64,000 bases of DNA. It comes from Flavobacteriaceae bacterium PS02337 (GTDB lineage: Bacteria; Bacteroidota; Bacteroidia; Flavobacteriales; Flavobacteriaceae). Position numbers and translations under genes: made by a program. The stretch spans positions 62,001-126,000 of the forward strand of contig JASCOE010000003.1 in the NCBI GenBank assembly GCA_029959285.1, given 5' to 3'. Position 1 is the first letter of the stretch; each line of letters opens with the position of its first letter. The notes under the pieces are model-generated. The model made no database searches, was not told where the DNA came from, and saw only the letters and a program-made list of their open reading frames with translations. Of this stretch, positions 44,277 through 52,092 are shown in pieces.

Positions 44277-44309
44277 AAGCACCAGTAATAATTTTTATTA
44301 CTGGTGCTT
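44277..44309 (+). terminator. Terminator ending the pectin locus
   Basis: 15-bp perfect stem: AAGCACCAGTAATAA (44277-44291) and TTATTACTGGTGCTT (44295-44309) with a TTT loop and a further T-run. Confidence 0.9.
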
Positions 44310-44312
44310 TTT

Positions 44313-44474
44313 TTATTTTAAAATCTTATTTTTAATGTTAATTAGTTGAATTTCAGTATCTTTATGTTCGTAAAACTCATATGCGCTAGAAAAAAACTTT
44401 CTTTCTAAATCAAAATTTTCAGCAGATAAACCTATTCTAAAATTTATCTTGCAACTTCTACAAGCCTTTATAAA
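44313..44474 (-). pseudogene. Possible C-terminal gene remnant
   Basis: On the minus strand, 53 open codons end in TAA at 44313 with a protein-like composition (CRSCKINFRIGLSAENF, then FFSSAYEFYEHKD). There is an in-frame stop (75-77 of the 44400s block, at 44475-44477) just before it and no plausible start, so it looks like the tail end of a gene whose front was lost. I do not recognise the family. It lies in a scar-like zone next to another remnant. Confidence 0.35.
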
Positions 44475-44598
44475 TTAAGGAATTTTGAAAATAATTAAGA
44501 TTAACTAAAATTGATTAAGATTTAGCATTTATTATTAAAAATGCTCTATTCTGTTATTTTTTAGGCTTTTAGGGGAAACTTAAAAAGTATCCATATTA

Positions 44599-44606
44599 TA
44601 CTTTTG
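44599..44606 (+). promoter_or_regulatory. -7 box before the truncated secreted gene
   Basis: TACTTTTG matches TAnnTTTG. It forms the right arm of an inverted repeat AAAAGTAT (44583-44590) / ATACTTTT (44598-44605). A second repeat, ATACGA / TCGTAT, lies at 44620-44640. The promoter appears intact though the gene it serves is not. Confidence 0.4.
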
Positions 44607-44748
44607 CCCCCCTGAAAAATACGAAAACCGATATCGTATCATTTTAGAAAATTAAAATGAACAATTGTTATTTAAAAATAAATCAATCTTTTTTTGAAGA
44701 CTGGATTATTGTTTTTAACTCTCAATTGTTGGATAAAAACAAACAAAT

Positions 44749-44898
44749 ATGAGAACAAAAATTACTTTAATTCTAGCATTGCTCATTTTACCTTTTATTA
44801 ATAACAAGGTTTTTTCACAAACTGTATCTGGTACGCCAAGCAATACAGGATGTCAAACCAGCGGTATTGTAACATCGAGCAGCACCGGATTAGGAATT
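44749..44898 (+). pseudogene. 5' remnant of a secreted surface protein
   Basis: About 50 codons start with a perfect signal peptide (MRTKITLILALLILPFINN, ending VFSQ) and a Ser/Thr/Gly-rich mature start (TVSGTPSNTGCQTSGIV). This is the typical opening of large Flavobacterium surface or adhesin-like proteins. From about 44895 the frame continues only as the antisense of the histidine kinase gene and stops at 44976. So the front of a big gene remains and the rest is gone, probably by a deletion that joined it to the kinase gene. Confidence 0.6.
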
Positions 44899-45974
44899 CT
44901 AATTGTAAAAATTGATCCGTTTGGAATGTTGTTTTGTAAAATAATTTCTCCGTTATGGTTTTTAATTATGCCATAAACTACACTTAAGCCCAAACCGCAA
45001 CCATAGTTTACTGGTTTGGTTGAAAAAAAAGGCTCAAATATTTTTTCTTTAATCGCATCGGGAACACCAGTTCCTTCATCTTCAATTTTTATAAAAAGAT
45101 CAGTGTCATTGTTGTCGATTATAATTTTAATTAAACTTTTTTCGGGAGAAGCATAAATTGCATTGATAATCAGATTAAATAAAACTTGAGTGATTTGAAC
45201 AGAATCTACTTTGGCAGCTATATTTTCGTCTGTAAAAATCAATTCGCTTTTGATTCCTTTTTTTTGAAAATTTGATTTTAAAAAAGACAAAGCAAAAACT
45301 ACAATTGGTTTTATTTTTTGAAGCTCCAGTTTATTAGGCATTTCACATGAAAAAAACAAAAGTTTCTTGACAATTTCTCTAGAATAGATTACCGAATTAA
45401 TTACGATAGAAATATCAGAATCAATTTCTGGGTCTAAATTGTTGTCTTTTATAAGTTCTGCAAAACCTAATATATTTCCTAACGGAGTATTTAATTCATG
45501 CGCAATTCCAGCAGTCATTTCGCCAAGAAGCGTTAAACGTTCCATACGTTCTATAGTTCTTCTTAAGGTTGCTTTTCTTTTTAAAGTCTCATATTTTTCA
45601 ATATAATTTCCAATTTCTATTGCAATAGTGTCGAGAAGTTTTTGTTCATCATCATTAAAATCATCTAAAGAATATTTTTGACAGGAATAATGAACTCTAA
45701 TGTAACCAGATTGCATATTATTGATTGTAATAAAACTGGATTGAAAGACACTTTCTAACATTTTTTCTGACGTAGATAAATGATAATCTGAAACATGAAT
45801 TTCTACAATCGCGTCTTTACTATGACGCCATGCATTTTTTGTGCAAACAATAATATCGTGTAATGTTTGGATATTGATTGAAGTAGATTTTGAAATAATT
45901 TTTGAGATTTCATAAAGACAATTAAGTTCTTTAATTTTTTCTCTTAAATCTTCTTCTATTAGTTGAAGTTTCAT
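44853..45974 (-). CDS. Orphan sensor histidine kinase, soluble
   Basis: Kinase of 373 residues without membrane segments. Residues 1-130 look like a GAF-type sensor after a coiled coil; HisKA has phospho-acceptor His159 in GEMTAGIAHELNTPLGN; the HATPase part has the N box NLIINAIYAS, DEGTGVPDAI and the G2 box CGLGLSVVYGIIKNH. No response regulator is adjacent. The normal domain ends at about FTIRIP (near 44900); the last dozen residues (NPVLLDVTIPLV) are encoded by the antisense of the truncated secreted gene, so the C-terminal tail is a product of the junction. A -7 box TACTTTTG lies at 46010-46017 on the minus strand. Confidence 0.88.
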   Translation of the reverse strand: MKLQLIEEDLREKIKELNCLYEISKIISKSTSINIQTLHDIIVCTKNAWRHSKDAIVEIHVSDYHLSTSEKMLESVFQSSFITINNMQSGYIRVHYSCQKYSLDDFNDDEQKLLDTIAIEIGNYIEKYETLKRKATLRRTIERMERLTLLGEMTAGIAHELNTPLGNILGFAELIKDNNLDPEIDSDISIVINSVIYSREIVKKLLFFSCEMPNKLELQKIKPIVVFALSFLKSNFQKKGIKSELIFTDENIAAKVDSVQITQVLFNLIINAIYASPEKSLIKIIIDNNDTDLFIKIEDEGTGVPDAIKEKIFEPFFSTKPVNYGCGLGLSVVYGIIKNHNGEIILQNNIPNGSIFTIRIPNPVLLDVTIPLV

Positions 45975-46292
45975 TGCAGGAAATTATTTATAAAAATTTG
46001 AATTTTTTCCAAAAGTATATAAATAATTTGAGCTTAAAAATAAAACAGTATATTTTATTAACTATTTGAAAATAAATTAAATACGAATAATTTTTTGGTC
46101 TTATTTTATTGTTTTTTTGACTTTTTAAGGCGTCTTATTGAAACGGTATTTCGTAAAGATTTTCAAAATTAAGGCATCAAAAAAAATACATATAAATCTT
46201 ATTCTATTAGTTTAAAAACTTTTACATCCTTAAAAAAAATAAGCATTGAAATATTTTTGTTTCCGATAACATTCATCCGAAAACAAAAAAAT
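45975..46292. other. Divergent promoter region between kinase and YcxB-like gene
   Basis: AT-rich. It holds two opposite -7 boxes: TACTTTTG on the minus strand at 46010-46017 for the kinase, and TATTTTTG on the plus strand at 46252-46259 for the next gene. The -33 elements are not clear. Nothing else was seen. Confidence 0.4.
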
Positions 46293-46835
46293 ATGGACAC
46301 AGCAAGTTTTTTATTAGAATTCCAATTGAATTTTTGTGAAATAAAAAGACTTAACAAAATGTATGTAAAGCATTTGTTTAGAGATAGACTGATTTTTATA
46401 TTGGTCTTATCACTTGTATCCTTAATTTTTTTCGATTTCAGTCGTATTGATCTTACTACAGATCTTTTTTCATGGCTAATAAGAAGTTTAGTTCTAATTG
46501 TTTTTTTTGTCATAATTGAACCTTCTTTCGTAAAAACAATTTCTAAGATTTTTTTTCAAATAACAGAGAGACTAATGAAATTTGATAAATTTCACAATAA
46601 TTATAAATTAACTTTTACATCTTCTGCAATTAGCGTTAAATCACCGTTAGGAAAATTAACTCATAAATGGTCTAAAATTGAAAAAGTAATGCTAACAAAA
46701 AACTTTTTATTTCTATATATAAAAGAGCGAAATGGTTATATCATTTCTATTTCAAAAAAAGATTATGACGTTCGAAAAATGGAAGCGTTGCTAAATTTTG
46801 TTGAAAAAAATGTAACACATATTATAAAGGTTTAA
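46293..46835 (+). CDS. YcxB-like membrane protein, function unknown
   Basis: Protein of 180 residues with two hydrophobic helices (about 34-48 and 60-78) separated by a short loop, then a soluble C-terminal domain: KLTFTSSAISVKSPLGKLTHKWSKIEKVM, FLFLYIKERNGYIISISKK. This two-helix plus small beta-domain layout matches YcxB-like proteins, whose role is unknown. The frame is open from a TTG at 46257, but that codon overlaps the -7 box at 46252-46259, so the ATG at 46293 is the real start. Confidence 0.6.
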   Translation: MDTASFLLEFQLNFCEIKRLNKMYVKHLFRDRLIFILVLSLVSLIFFDFSRIDLTTDLFSWLIRSLVLIVFFVIIEPSFVKTISKIFFQITERLMKFDKFHNNYKLTFTSSAISVKSPLGKLTHKWSKIEKVMLTKNFLFLYIKERNGYIISISKKDYDVRKMEALLNFVEKNVTHIIKV

Positions 46836-46926
46836 GCAATCTTATTTTGTCTTTTTATTAATTAAAAAAAATCTTATAGTGTTTGTTTTCTGACGTATTG
46901 GGGTTATTAAAAAATAATTGTCACTC

Positions 46927-46934
46927 TATTTTTG
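46927..46934 (+). promoter_or_regulatory. -7 box of the 147-residue hypothetical gene
   Basis: TATTTTTG, an exact TAnnTTTG, 55 nt before the ATG. No good -33 TTTG at the right distance. Confidence 0.4.
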
Positions 46935-46989
46935 TTCTGTTCTATTAATGAAAAAATCATAAGTAGTTATAAACTTTTAAAAGGATAAA

Positions 46990-47433
46990 ATGCAGAAAGA
47001 GCAAGTTTTGGTGCACGATAGTAAAGGGATTTTCTTAAAGATGTTTCGAAGAAAGTTGAAAAATCATTTTGAATTTTCCGAAAGACCTTTTTCAATTGAA
47101 ATTGGAAAAGAAATACAGAATTTTGATCGCATTGTTTATGTGTTATATGACAAGCAAGAAGCATTAGATTTTTTGAAGCAAGAAAATAATGAAGCAAATT
47201 TTTTAGTTTGTTTGTTCAATAAACAGCTTTACAAAAGTTTATCTTTTTTAGAATGGGTCAATAACTTGATTTTATTGGATGAATCTAAAACAAGGTGTGA
47301 AATATTTAAAGAAGTAAATTTATTTTTTAAAAAGAAATCGGAAACTCAAAAAATAAATAAACCAATAAAGGTTTCTAATACTTCACAAGCAAATGTAAAT
47401 GCTTACTATAAAGCTATGTACTTTTTAATGTAG
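46990..47433 (+). CDS. Hypothetical cytoplasmic protein
   Basis: Protein of 147 residues, not recognised. No signal peptide or membrane helix. It has a pattern of alternating strands and helices (DRIVYVLYDKQEALDFLKQ, FLVCLFNKQLYKSL, WVNNLILLDES) that recalls a receiver-like fold without the phospho-acceptor site, and a basic, Lys-rich tail. It may be a distant relative in shape of the small protein at 12987-13301. It has its own promoter and a terminator-like hairpin after it, so it looks like a single-gene unit. Confidence 0.5.
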   Translation: MQKEQVLVHDSKGIFLKMFRRKLKNHFEFSERPFSIEIGKEIQNFDRIVYVLYDKQEALDFLKQENNEANFLVCLFNKQLYKSLSFLEWVNNLILLDESKTRCEIFKEVNLFFKKKSETQKINKPIKVSNTSQANVNAYYKAMYFLM

Positions 47434-47492
47434 ATTATTTATTTTTTTATATTTTTTCGTTCACATTTTTTTTACAAAATGTGTTTTTAATT

Positions 47493-47520
47493 GCAGGATA
47501 ATTGGTGTTTATTGTCCTGC
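47493..47520 (+). terminator. Terminator after the 147-residue hypothetical gene
   Basis: GCAGGATAAT (47493-47502) pairs with ATTGTCCTGC (47511-47520), with one G-U pair and an 8-nt loop, then TTTTTTATTT. Another hairpin CACATTTT / AAAATGTG lies just upstream at 47462-47483. Confidence 0.7.
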
Positions 47521-47624
47521 TTTTTTATTTCAAAATTTTTGAAACTAGTGATTGAATAAGATTTTAAGTGTTGTTTTTACAATTAAAATTATTAAATTGT
47601 TCCAAAAAAGAAAAAATAAAAAGA

Positions 47625-48911
47625 ATGAAAAAAATAGTATTGTTTTATCTTCCAATTGTTTTAATCACAATTACTTCTATAACAAGTTGTAAAGTATCTC
47701 AGAATATTTCAGAAGAAACTATTAATTTAAAAAACAATAGTTCTTTGGCTTTATCTCAAAAAGCAGTTTCAATTAAAAGAGAAAAATTAAAATCTCAAAA
47801 AGCAATTTTTCCAATTTTAATTTTCAAAAAAGATACGATTCCTGCGCAAGTAAATGATCTAAACGAAGATGGAAAGTGGGATGAATTATTTTTTACAACT
47901 GATTTTTCTCCAAATGAAGAAAAAAATATCGTCTTAAAATGGTCAGAAACTGATCCAAAATTTATTAAAAAAACAAGCGTTCGTTTTGGAAAAAGAGAAG
48001 GAAAAGACCTTCCTGTTCATCCTGATACACAAGAAGTTTTAATGGCGAATCAAGTTCCTAAAAAATTAGGTTATCAAAAATACCAAACGGACGGACCAAC
48101 TTGGGAAAATGATAAAGTAGGTTTTAGGCATTATTTGGATGGAAGAAATTCTAAAGATGTTTTCGGAAAAAAACTTCCAGCGATAACGCCAGAAAATGTG
48201 GGTATAAATAATAAAGGCGCTGTCGAAGATAATTATCATGTAATGTACGATTGGGGAAGAGATATTTTTCCTGTAGGAAGTTCTGCAGGTTTAGGAGGTT
48301 TTGCATTGTTGGTTGATAACAAGATTAATAGACTTGGAATTTTAGGAAACGATACAATTAATAATATTGAAAAAACAACTTTTAAAATTGTAACCGAAGG
48401 ACCTGTAAATTCAGTTTTAAGTTATCATTACCAAAACTGGAAAGCATCTGAAAATTTATACGATGCTCAAGAAACAACTTCGATTTGGCCGGGAATATAT
48501 GGTTATAAAAATACCGTTTCTATAAAGGGTATTAAAGGAAATGAAACTTTTCTAGCTGCAATTTCTAATTTGAATAATAAAAATCCGTTGCAAGTTATTG
48601 AATCTGGTGATTGGGTTTGTTTAATTCAGCATGATTATTTGACTTACGAACGCCAGTGGATATTGGGAACAGCTATTTTAGTTCCAAAAAATATTTATCA
48701 AGGTTATATTGAAGCTCCAAAAACAGGTCAATTAACAGATTCTTATTTAGCAAAATTGAAAATTGAGAATAATAAAGAAATAAGTTATTATGCAATCGCA
48801 GCTTGGGAATTGAGTGCTGATAAAGGATTTAATGATGCTCTATTTTTTACCAATTATGTAACAAACTTAGCCAAACAACTTTCTGCTAAAATACAAATTC
48901 AAATAAAATAG
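47625..48911 (+). CDS. DUF4861 family lipoprotein
   Basis: Predicted lipoprotein of 428 residues (lipobox ITSC) matching DUF4861, a family found in pectin and rhamnogalacturonan loci of Bacteroidetes. Visible blocks: PAQVNDLNEDGKWDELFF, VGFRHYLDGRNSKDVFGKK, and NYHVMYDWGRDIFPVGSSAG. The family's enzymatic role is not something I can state from sequence; a carbohydrate-active function is likely. The frame begins at a TTG (47568); I chose the ATG at 47625 because it starts the signal peptide. It stands between the pectin and rhamnose loci, consistent with rhamnogalacturonan breakdown. Confidence 0.8.
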   Translation: MKKIVLFYLPIVLITITSITSCKVSQNISEETINLKNNSSLALSQKAVSIKREKLKSQKAIFPILIFKKDTIPAQVNDLNEDGKWDELFFTTDFSPNEEKNIVLKWSETDPKFIKKTSVRFGKREGKDLPVHPDTQEVLMANQVPKKLGYQKYQTDGPTWENDKVGFRHYLDGRNSKDVFGKKLPAITPENVGINNKGAVEDNYHVMYDWGRDIFPVGSSAGLGGFALLVDNKINRLGILGNDTINNIEKTTFKIVTEGPVNSVLSYHYQNWKASENLYDAQETTSIWPGIYGYKNTVSIKGIKGNETFLAAISNLNNKNPLQVIESGDWVCLIQHDYLTYERQWILGTAILVPKNIYQGYIEAPKTGQLTDSYLAKLKIENNKEISYYAIAAWELSADKGFNDALFFTNYVTNLAKQLSAKIQIQIK

Positions 48912-49245
48912 AAAAGACACTTACAAACAGATAGAAAGAAGCTTTTTGCATTGCTAGCATCGATAAAGCATTATAATTTGAACTGAGAATCGAGTAAAAT
49001 CTCCCTTTTTCGAGTAATTATTCCTCTTGAAAATTAACAAATGAAAGTGATTTCAGACGAGGGTTCATAAAAATTAAACTGTATTGAGATTCTTTGTACA
49101 AAGCTTTAAAACTAGCTTTGTAAATATATTTAATTAATAAGTGATTGATTGTTAATGTATTGTATTTGTCGGTATTTGAAAAAAATAACAAGTCAATTTA
49201 TTGTAAAGAAAATGAATGAAAAACTGCATTAAATTTAACAGCAAA
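48912..49245. other. Intergenic region without gene
   Basis: AT-rich, about 330 nt. One 8-bp hairpin ACAAAGCT (49098-49105) / AGCTTTGT (49114-49121). No coding sequence on either strand that I would defend. Confidence 0.3.
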
Positions 49246-49279
49246 TTTGTTGTAACTATCACACAAACTTCTATTTTTG
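49246..49279 (+). promoter_or_regulatory. Promoter of the Hc1-like gene
   Basis: TTTG at 49246-49249, a 22-nt spacer and TATTTTTG at 49272-49279, both exact matches. The ATG is 26 nt after the -7 box. Confidence 0.6.
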
Positions 49280-49304
49280 TGGCTTAATTTAACAATATAT
49301 AAGC

Positions 49305-49481
49305 ATGAAAGATTTATTAGTAAAAATCAACGCCGAAATTGACACATTCAAAGCAGAAGCTGAATCTTTAACTGAAAAAGGAATTAAAGCTGCAGGTCCA
49401 AGAGCACGTAAAGCTACTTTAGAAATTGAAAAACTTTTAAAAGAGTTCAGAAAAGTTTCTATCGAAGAATCAAAAAAATAA
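49305..49481 (+). CDS. Hc1-like small histone-like protein
   Basis: Short basic protein of 58 residues: MKDLLVKINAEIDTFKAEAE, then a middle with AAGPRARKATLEIEKLLKEF and the end VSIEESKK. It resembles the histone H1-like Hc1 proteins that are widespread in Flavobacterium and related bacteria, small helical Lys-rich DNA-associated proteins. A consensus promoter before it and a perfect terminator right after it mark it as a real, probably well-expressed, single-gene unit. Too short for usual ORF cut-offs. Confidence 0.82.
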   Translation: MKDLLVKINAEIDTFKAEAESLTEKGIKAAGPRARKATLEIEKLLKEFRKVSIEESKK

Positions 49482-49491
49482 TACCAATAAA

Positions 49492-49513
49492 AACCTCGTC
49501 AACAGACGAGGTT
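49492..49513 (+). terminator. Terminator after the Hc1-like gene
   Basis: AACCTCGTC (49492-49500), AACA loop, GACGAGGTT (49505-49513), then seven T. Perfect 9-bp stem. Confidence 0.9.
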
Positions 49514-49588
49514 TTTTTTATAAATAAATTTATTTGCAAAGTTGCAGACAAAGAGAAGAAAACTTAGAATCTTAGCATCTCAGAACCT

Positions 49589-50671
49589 TTAAATAGAATT
49601 TCTATCAATAAAATTAAAAGGAACTTTTACCTGACCTTTTTCTTTATTCAAGATCATTCTTGCAGCTGTTTCTCCCATAATATTAAAATCGGTCGACATT
49701 ACTGTAATACCTAATAATTCTTTTAGCGGTGTATCATTATAAGATATAACACCAATTTCTTTTCCTAAAACATATTCTTCATCACGAATCTGTTTCACTA
49801 AATTCACCAGATCAGATTCTTCGATTGTGATAAATAAATCACCTTTTTTAAGAATCATATCATCATAAACTTCACTCAGAATTTCAAAATTGATTTCGTG
49901 TTCAACGCAAAATTTTCTAAATCCGTGCAAAATTCTTCTCGGATACGGATAAACCGCTTTATCTGGATAAACAAGAATTAATCGTTTGTACTTTGATATT
50001 TTAGAAAGGCCTTCTTTTAAAGCATTATAAATATCATTTTCAAAATCTTGATAAATTTTAATTACTTCATCACCAGTTCCAAGTTTTATGTTGTCTAAAA
50101 CGACTAATTTTTCTTGTGGAATATTTTTAATCGCATTTACAACTTCGTCTGTAAAACTTAAATGCTTTAATTCGTCTGTTTTAAAATGCGTTGTAATAAC
50201 ATAGTAATCGTAAGCGCCTTCATACTTATCTAAAATATTCAAAAACAAAGTTTCGTCGCAATGATAAATTTGAAGATCAACATGTGCGTTGGCTCCTAAA
50301 GTATCAATAAACGAGCTGTAGGTTTTCATTTTATATGAACTCAATTTATTCGTCAAAAACAAAATATTGACTTTAGATTCGAGTTTCGTTCTGGTAATAT
50401 AATAGCCTTTTCCTCTAATTGAAGAGATGATTTTTCTTTCCTTTAAAATATTATACGCCTTTTCGACTGTGTCTCGCGACATATAAAATTCTTCACTAAA
50501 ACTATTTATAGAAGGAATTTTTTGATTGATTTTCAAATTTCCGTTAGCGATGTTCTGAAGAATAGAGTCAACAATTTGTTTGTATTTGGGAACCCTTGAA
50601 TCTTCGTCTATTTTGATAAGTTTGATCATGTTCATTTGAGGAAATTTGTCTCGCATTTCAACGAAACTCAT
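49589..50671 (-). CDS. GntR family regulator with sugar-binding domain, rhamnose locus
   Basis: Regulator of up to 360 residues. N-terminal winged helix of the GntR type (RVPKYKQIVDSILQNIANG, FYMSRDTVEKAYNILKERK, RGKGYYI) and a C-terminal periplasmic-binding-protein-like effector domain, the AraR-like layout. Start uncertain: ATG at 50671, but ATGs at 50635 and 50629 (MIKLIKIDEDSRVPKY) fit the family better. It is divergent to rhaT, so it is the likely regulator of rhamnose genes. Confidence 0.86.
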   Translation of the reverse strand: MSFVEMRDKFPQMNMIKLIKIDEDSRVPKYKQIVDSILQNIANGNLKINQKIPSINSFSEEFYMSRDTVEKAYNILKERKIISSIRGKGYYITRTKLESKVNILFLTNKLSSYKMKTYSSFIDTLGANAHVDLQIYHCDETLFLNILDKYEGAYDYYVITTHFKTDELKHLSFTDEVVNAIKNIPQEKLVVLDNIKLGTGDEVIKIYQDFENDIYNALKEGLSKISKYKRLILVYPDKAVYPYPRRILHGFRKFCVEHEINFEILSEVYDDMILKKGDLFITIEESDLVNLVKQIRDEEYVLGKEIGVISYNDTPLKELLGITVMSTDFNIMGETAARMILNKEKGQVKVPFNFIDRNSI

Positions 50672-51015
50672 TTTTATTTGCAGCTTTTATCAAAAAAATC
50701 TCTTGGTTGAAATAATTTTTACCTTTTTGTATTTCGAGTCTTCAAAAAGAGAATTTGACAAGGCTTGTAATCTTTTTTTTATAATTTCTAAATTTTAACA
50801 AGAATGCATAATTAATAATTGCGAAATCGATTGCTAAAGTAGCCATTTTAAATTTATTTACCCAATAATTACAAGTCGTTATTTCTAATAATCTTTAGTT
50901 TTAACAAAAATTACGAAATCCGTAAAGGATAGTACAGGACAGTTTTCTTTTTTACATTCTATTATTTTACAAAACCAAATTACTATCAAACTAACCTTAA
51001 ACCAAAAGTTATTAA
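50672..51015. other. GntR-rhaT divergent region with an ATCGAT site
   Basis: 344 nt holding the control sites of both directions. AATCGATTGC at 50825-50834 is, on the minus strand, GCAATCGATT, the same core as the uronate LacI operators (11 of 14 positions of the full site match). I saw no exact TAnnTTTG before rhaT and could not define a GntR operator. Confidence 0.4.
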
Positions 51016-52065
51016 ATGGAATCATTATTAGGAATCATTTTTCATTCTATCGGAGGATTTTCTTCAGGTAGTTTTTATATGCCTTTTAAAAAAGTAAAAG
51101 ATTGGGCTTGGGAAAGCTATTGGCTAGTAGGAGGTTTTTTCTCTTGGCTAATTGTTCCTCCAATTGCAGCTTACTTAACGATTCCGCATTTTGGTGAAAT
51201 TATCGCAGCAGCTTCTCCTTCAATAAAAACATTTACTTTTTCAATGGGATTAGTTTGGGGAATTGGAGGTTTAACTTATGGTTTAGGCGTTCGCTATTTA
51301 GGAATGTCATTAGGAAATTCAATTACACTTGGATTCTGCTCTGCATTTGGAGCTTTAGTTCCGTCAATTTATTATGATTTTGTTCCAACAGAAGGAAAAA
51401 TTTCATTTTCACACATGCTTACTAATACTGGTGGTCAGATCGTTTTGTTGGGAGTTGTGGTATATCTTATCGGAATTGCCATTTCTGGGAAAGCTGGAAT
51501 GCTGAAAGAGAAAGATTTTGCAACAGGTCATGAAGATAAAGACAAAGATTTCAATTTAGTAAAAGGTCTAATTGTAGCTGTAATCTCTGGAATTTTAAGT
51601 TCTTTTTTTAATTACGGAATCGAAGCAGGAAAACCGATGGCAGAACAAGCCGTGATAAGTGGAGCTAATCCGCTATTTCAAAACAATGTTACTTATGTTG
51701 TGTTGCTTTGGGGAGGATTAACAACCAACTTTATTTGGTGTCTTTATTTGAATTTTAAAAATAAAACAATCAAAAATTATACAGATAAATCTACTCCAAT
51801 AACAAAGAATGTTTTGTTTTCTGCACTTGCTGGAACGATGTGGTTTTTACAGTTTTTCTTTTACGGAATGGGAGAAAGCAAATTAGGAAATGGTGCTAGT
51901 TCATGGATTTTGCACATGGCAACAATCATTTTAACAGCAAACTTTTGGGGTTTTTATTTGAAAGAATGGAAAGGAGTTTCTAAAAAAACATTAAGAACTT
52001 TTTTCTGGGGAATCGGGCTTATTATGCTGGCGATCGTTTTGGTAGGAATTGGTAACTCATTATAA
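51016..52065 (+). CDS. rhaT: L-rhamnose/proton symporter
   Basis: Inner-membrane sugar transporter of 349 residues with about ten hydrophobic helices. The family signatures are clear: HSIGGFSSGSFYMPFKKVKD near the N-terminus and WESYWLVGGFFSWLIVPPIA. RhaT proteins import L-rhamnose with protons. First gene of the rhamnose operon, 27 nt before the aldolase-dehydrogenase gene, divergent to the GntR regulator. Confidence 0.94.
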   Translation: MESLLGIIFHSIGGFSSGSFYMPFKKVKDWAWESYWLVGGFFSWLIVPPIAAYLTIPHFGEIIAAASPSIKTFTFSMGLVWGIGGLTYGLGVRYLGMSLGNSITLGFCSAFGALVPSIYYDFVPTEGKISFSHMLTNTGGQIVLLGVVVYLIGIAISGKAGMLKEKDFATGHEDKDKDFNLVKGLIVAVISGILSSFFNYGIEAGKPMAEQAVISGANPLFQNNVTYVVLLWGGLTTNFIWCLYLNFKNKTIKNYTDKSTPITKNVLFSALAGTMWFLQFFFYGMGESKLGNGASSWILHMATIILTANFWGFYLKEWKGVSKKTLRTFFWGIGLIMLAIVLVGIGNSL

Positions 52066-52092
52066 ATAATACAAGAAATAATTATAAAGTAT

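Noticed and set aside
44749-44976. Small secreted 75-residue protein as a real gene
   Set aside because: The second half is the antisense of a well-conserved kinase domain, so the frame is a chimera of a remnant and antisense sequence.
46199-46513. 104-codon minus-strand frame over the YcxB-like gene
   Set aside because: Overlaps the + strand gene, which has a promoter box and a recognisable layout; the minus frame has neither.
44248-47433. Orphan kinase and two unknown proteins as a new defence or signalling system
   Set aside because: The genes lie on both strands with separate promoters and terminators, and no effector, nuclease or mobile gene accompanies them. Nothing supports a joint function.
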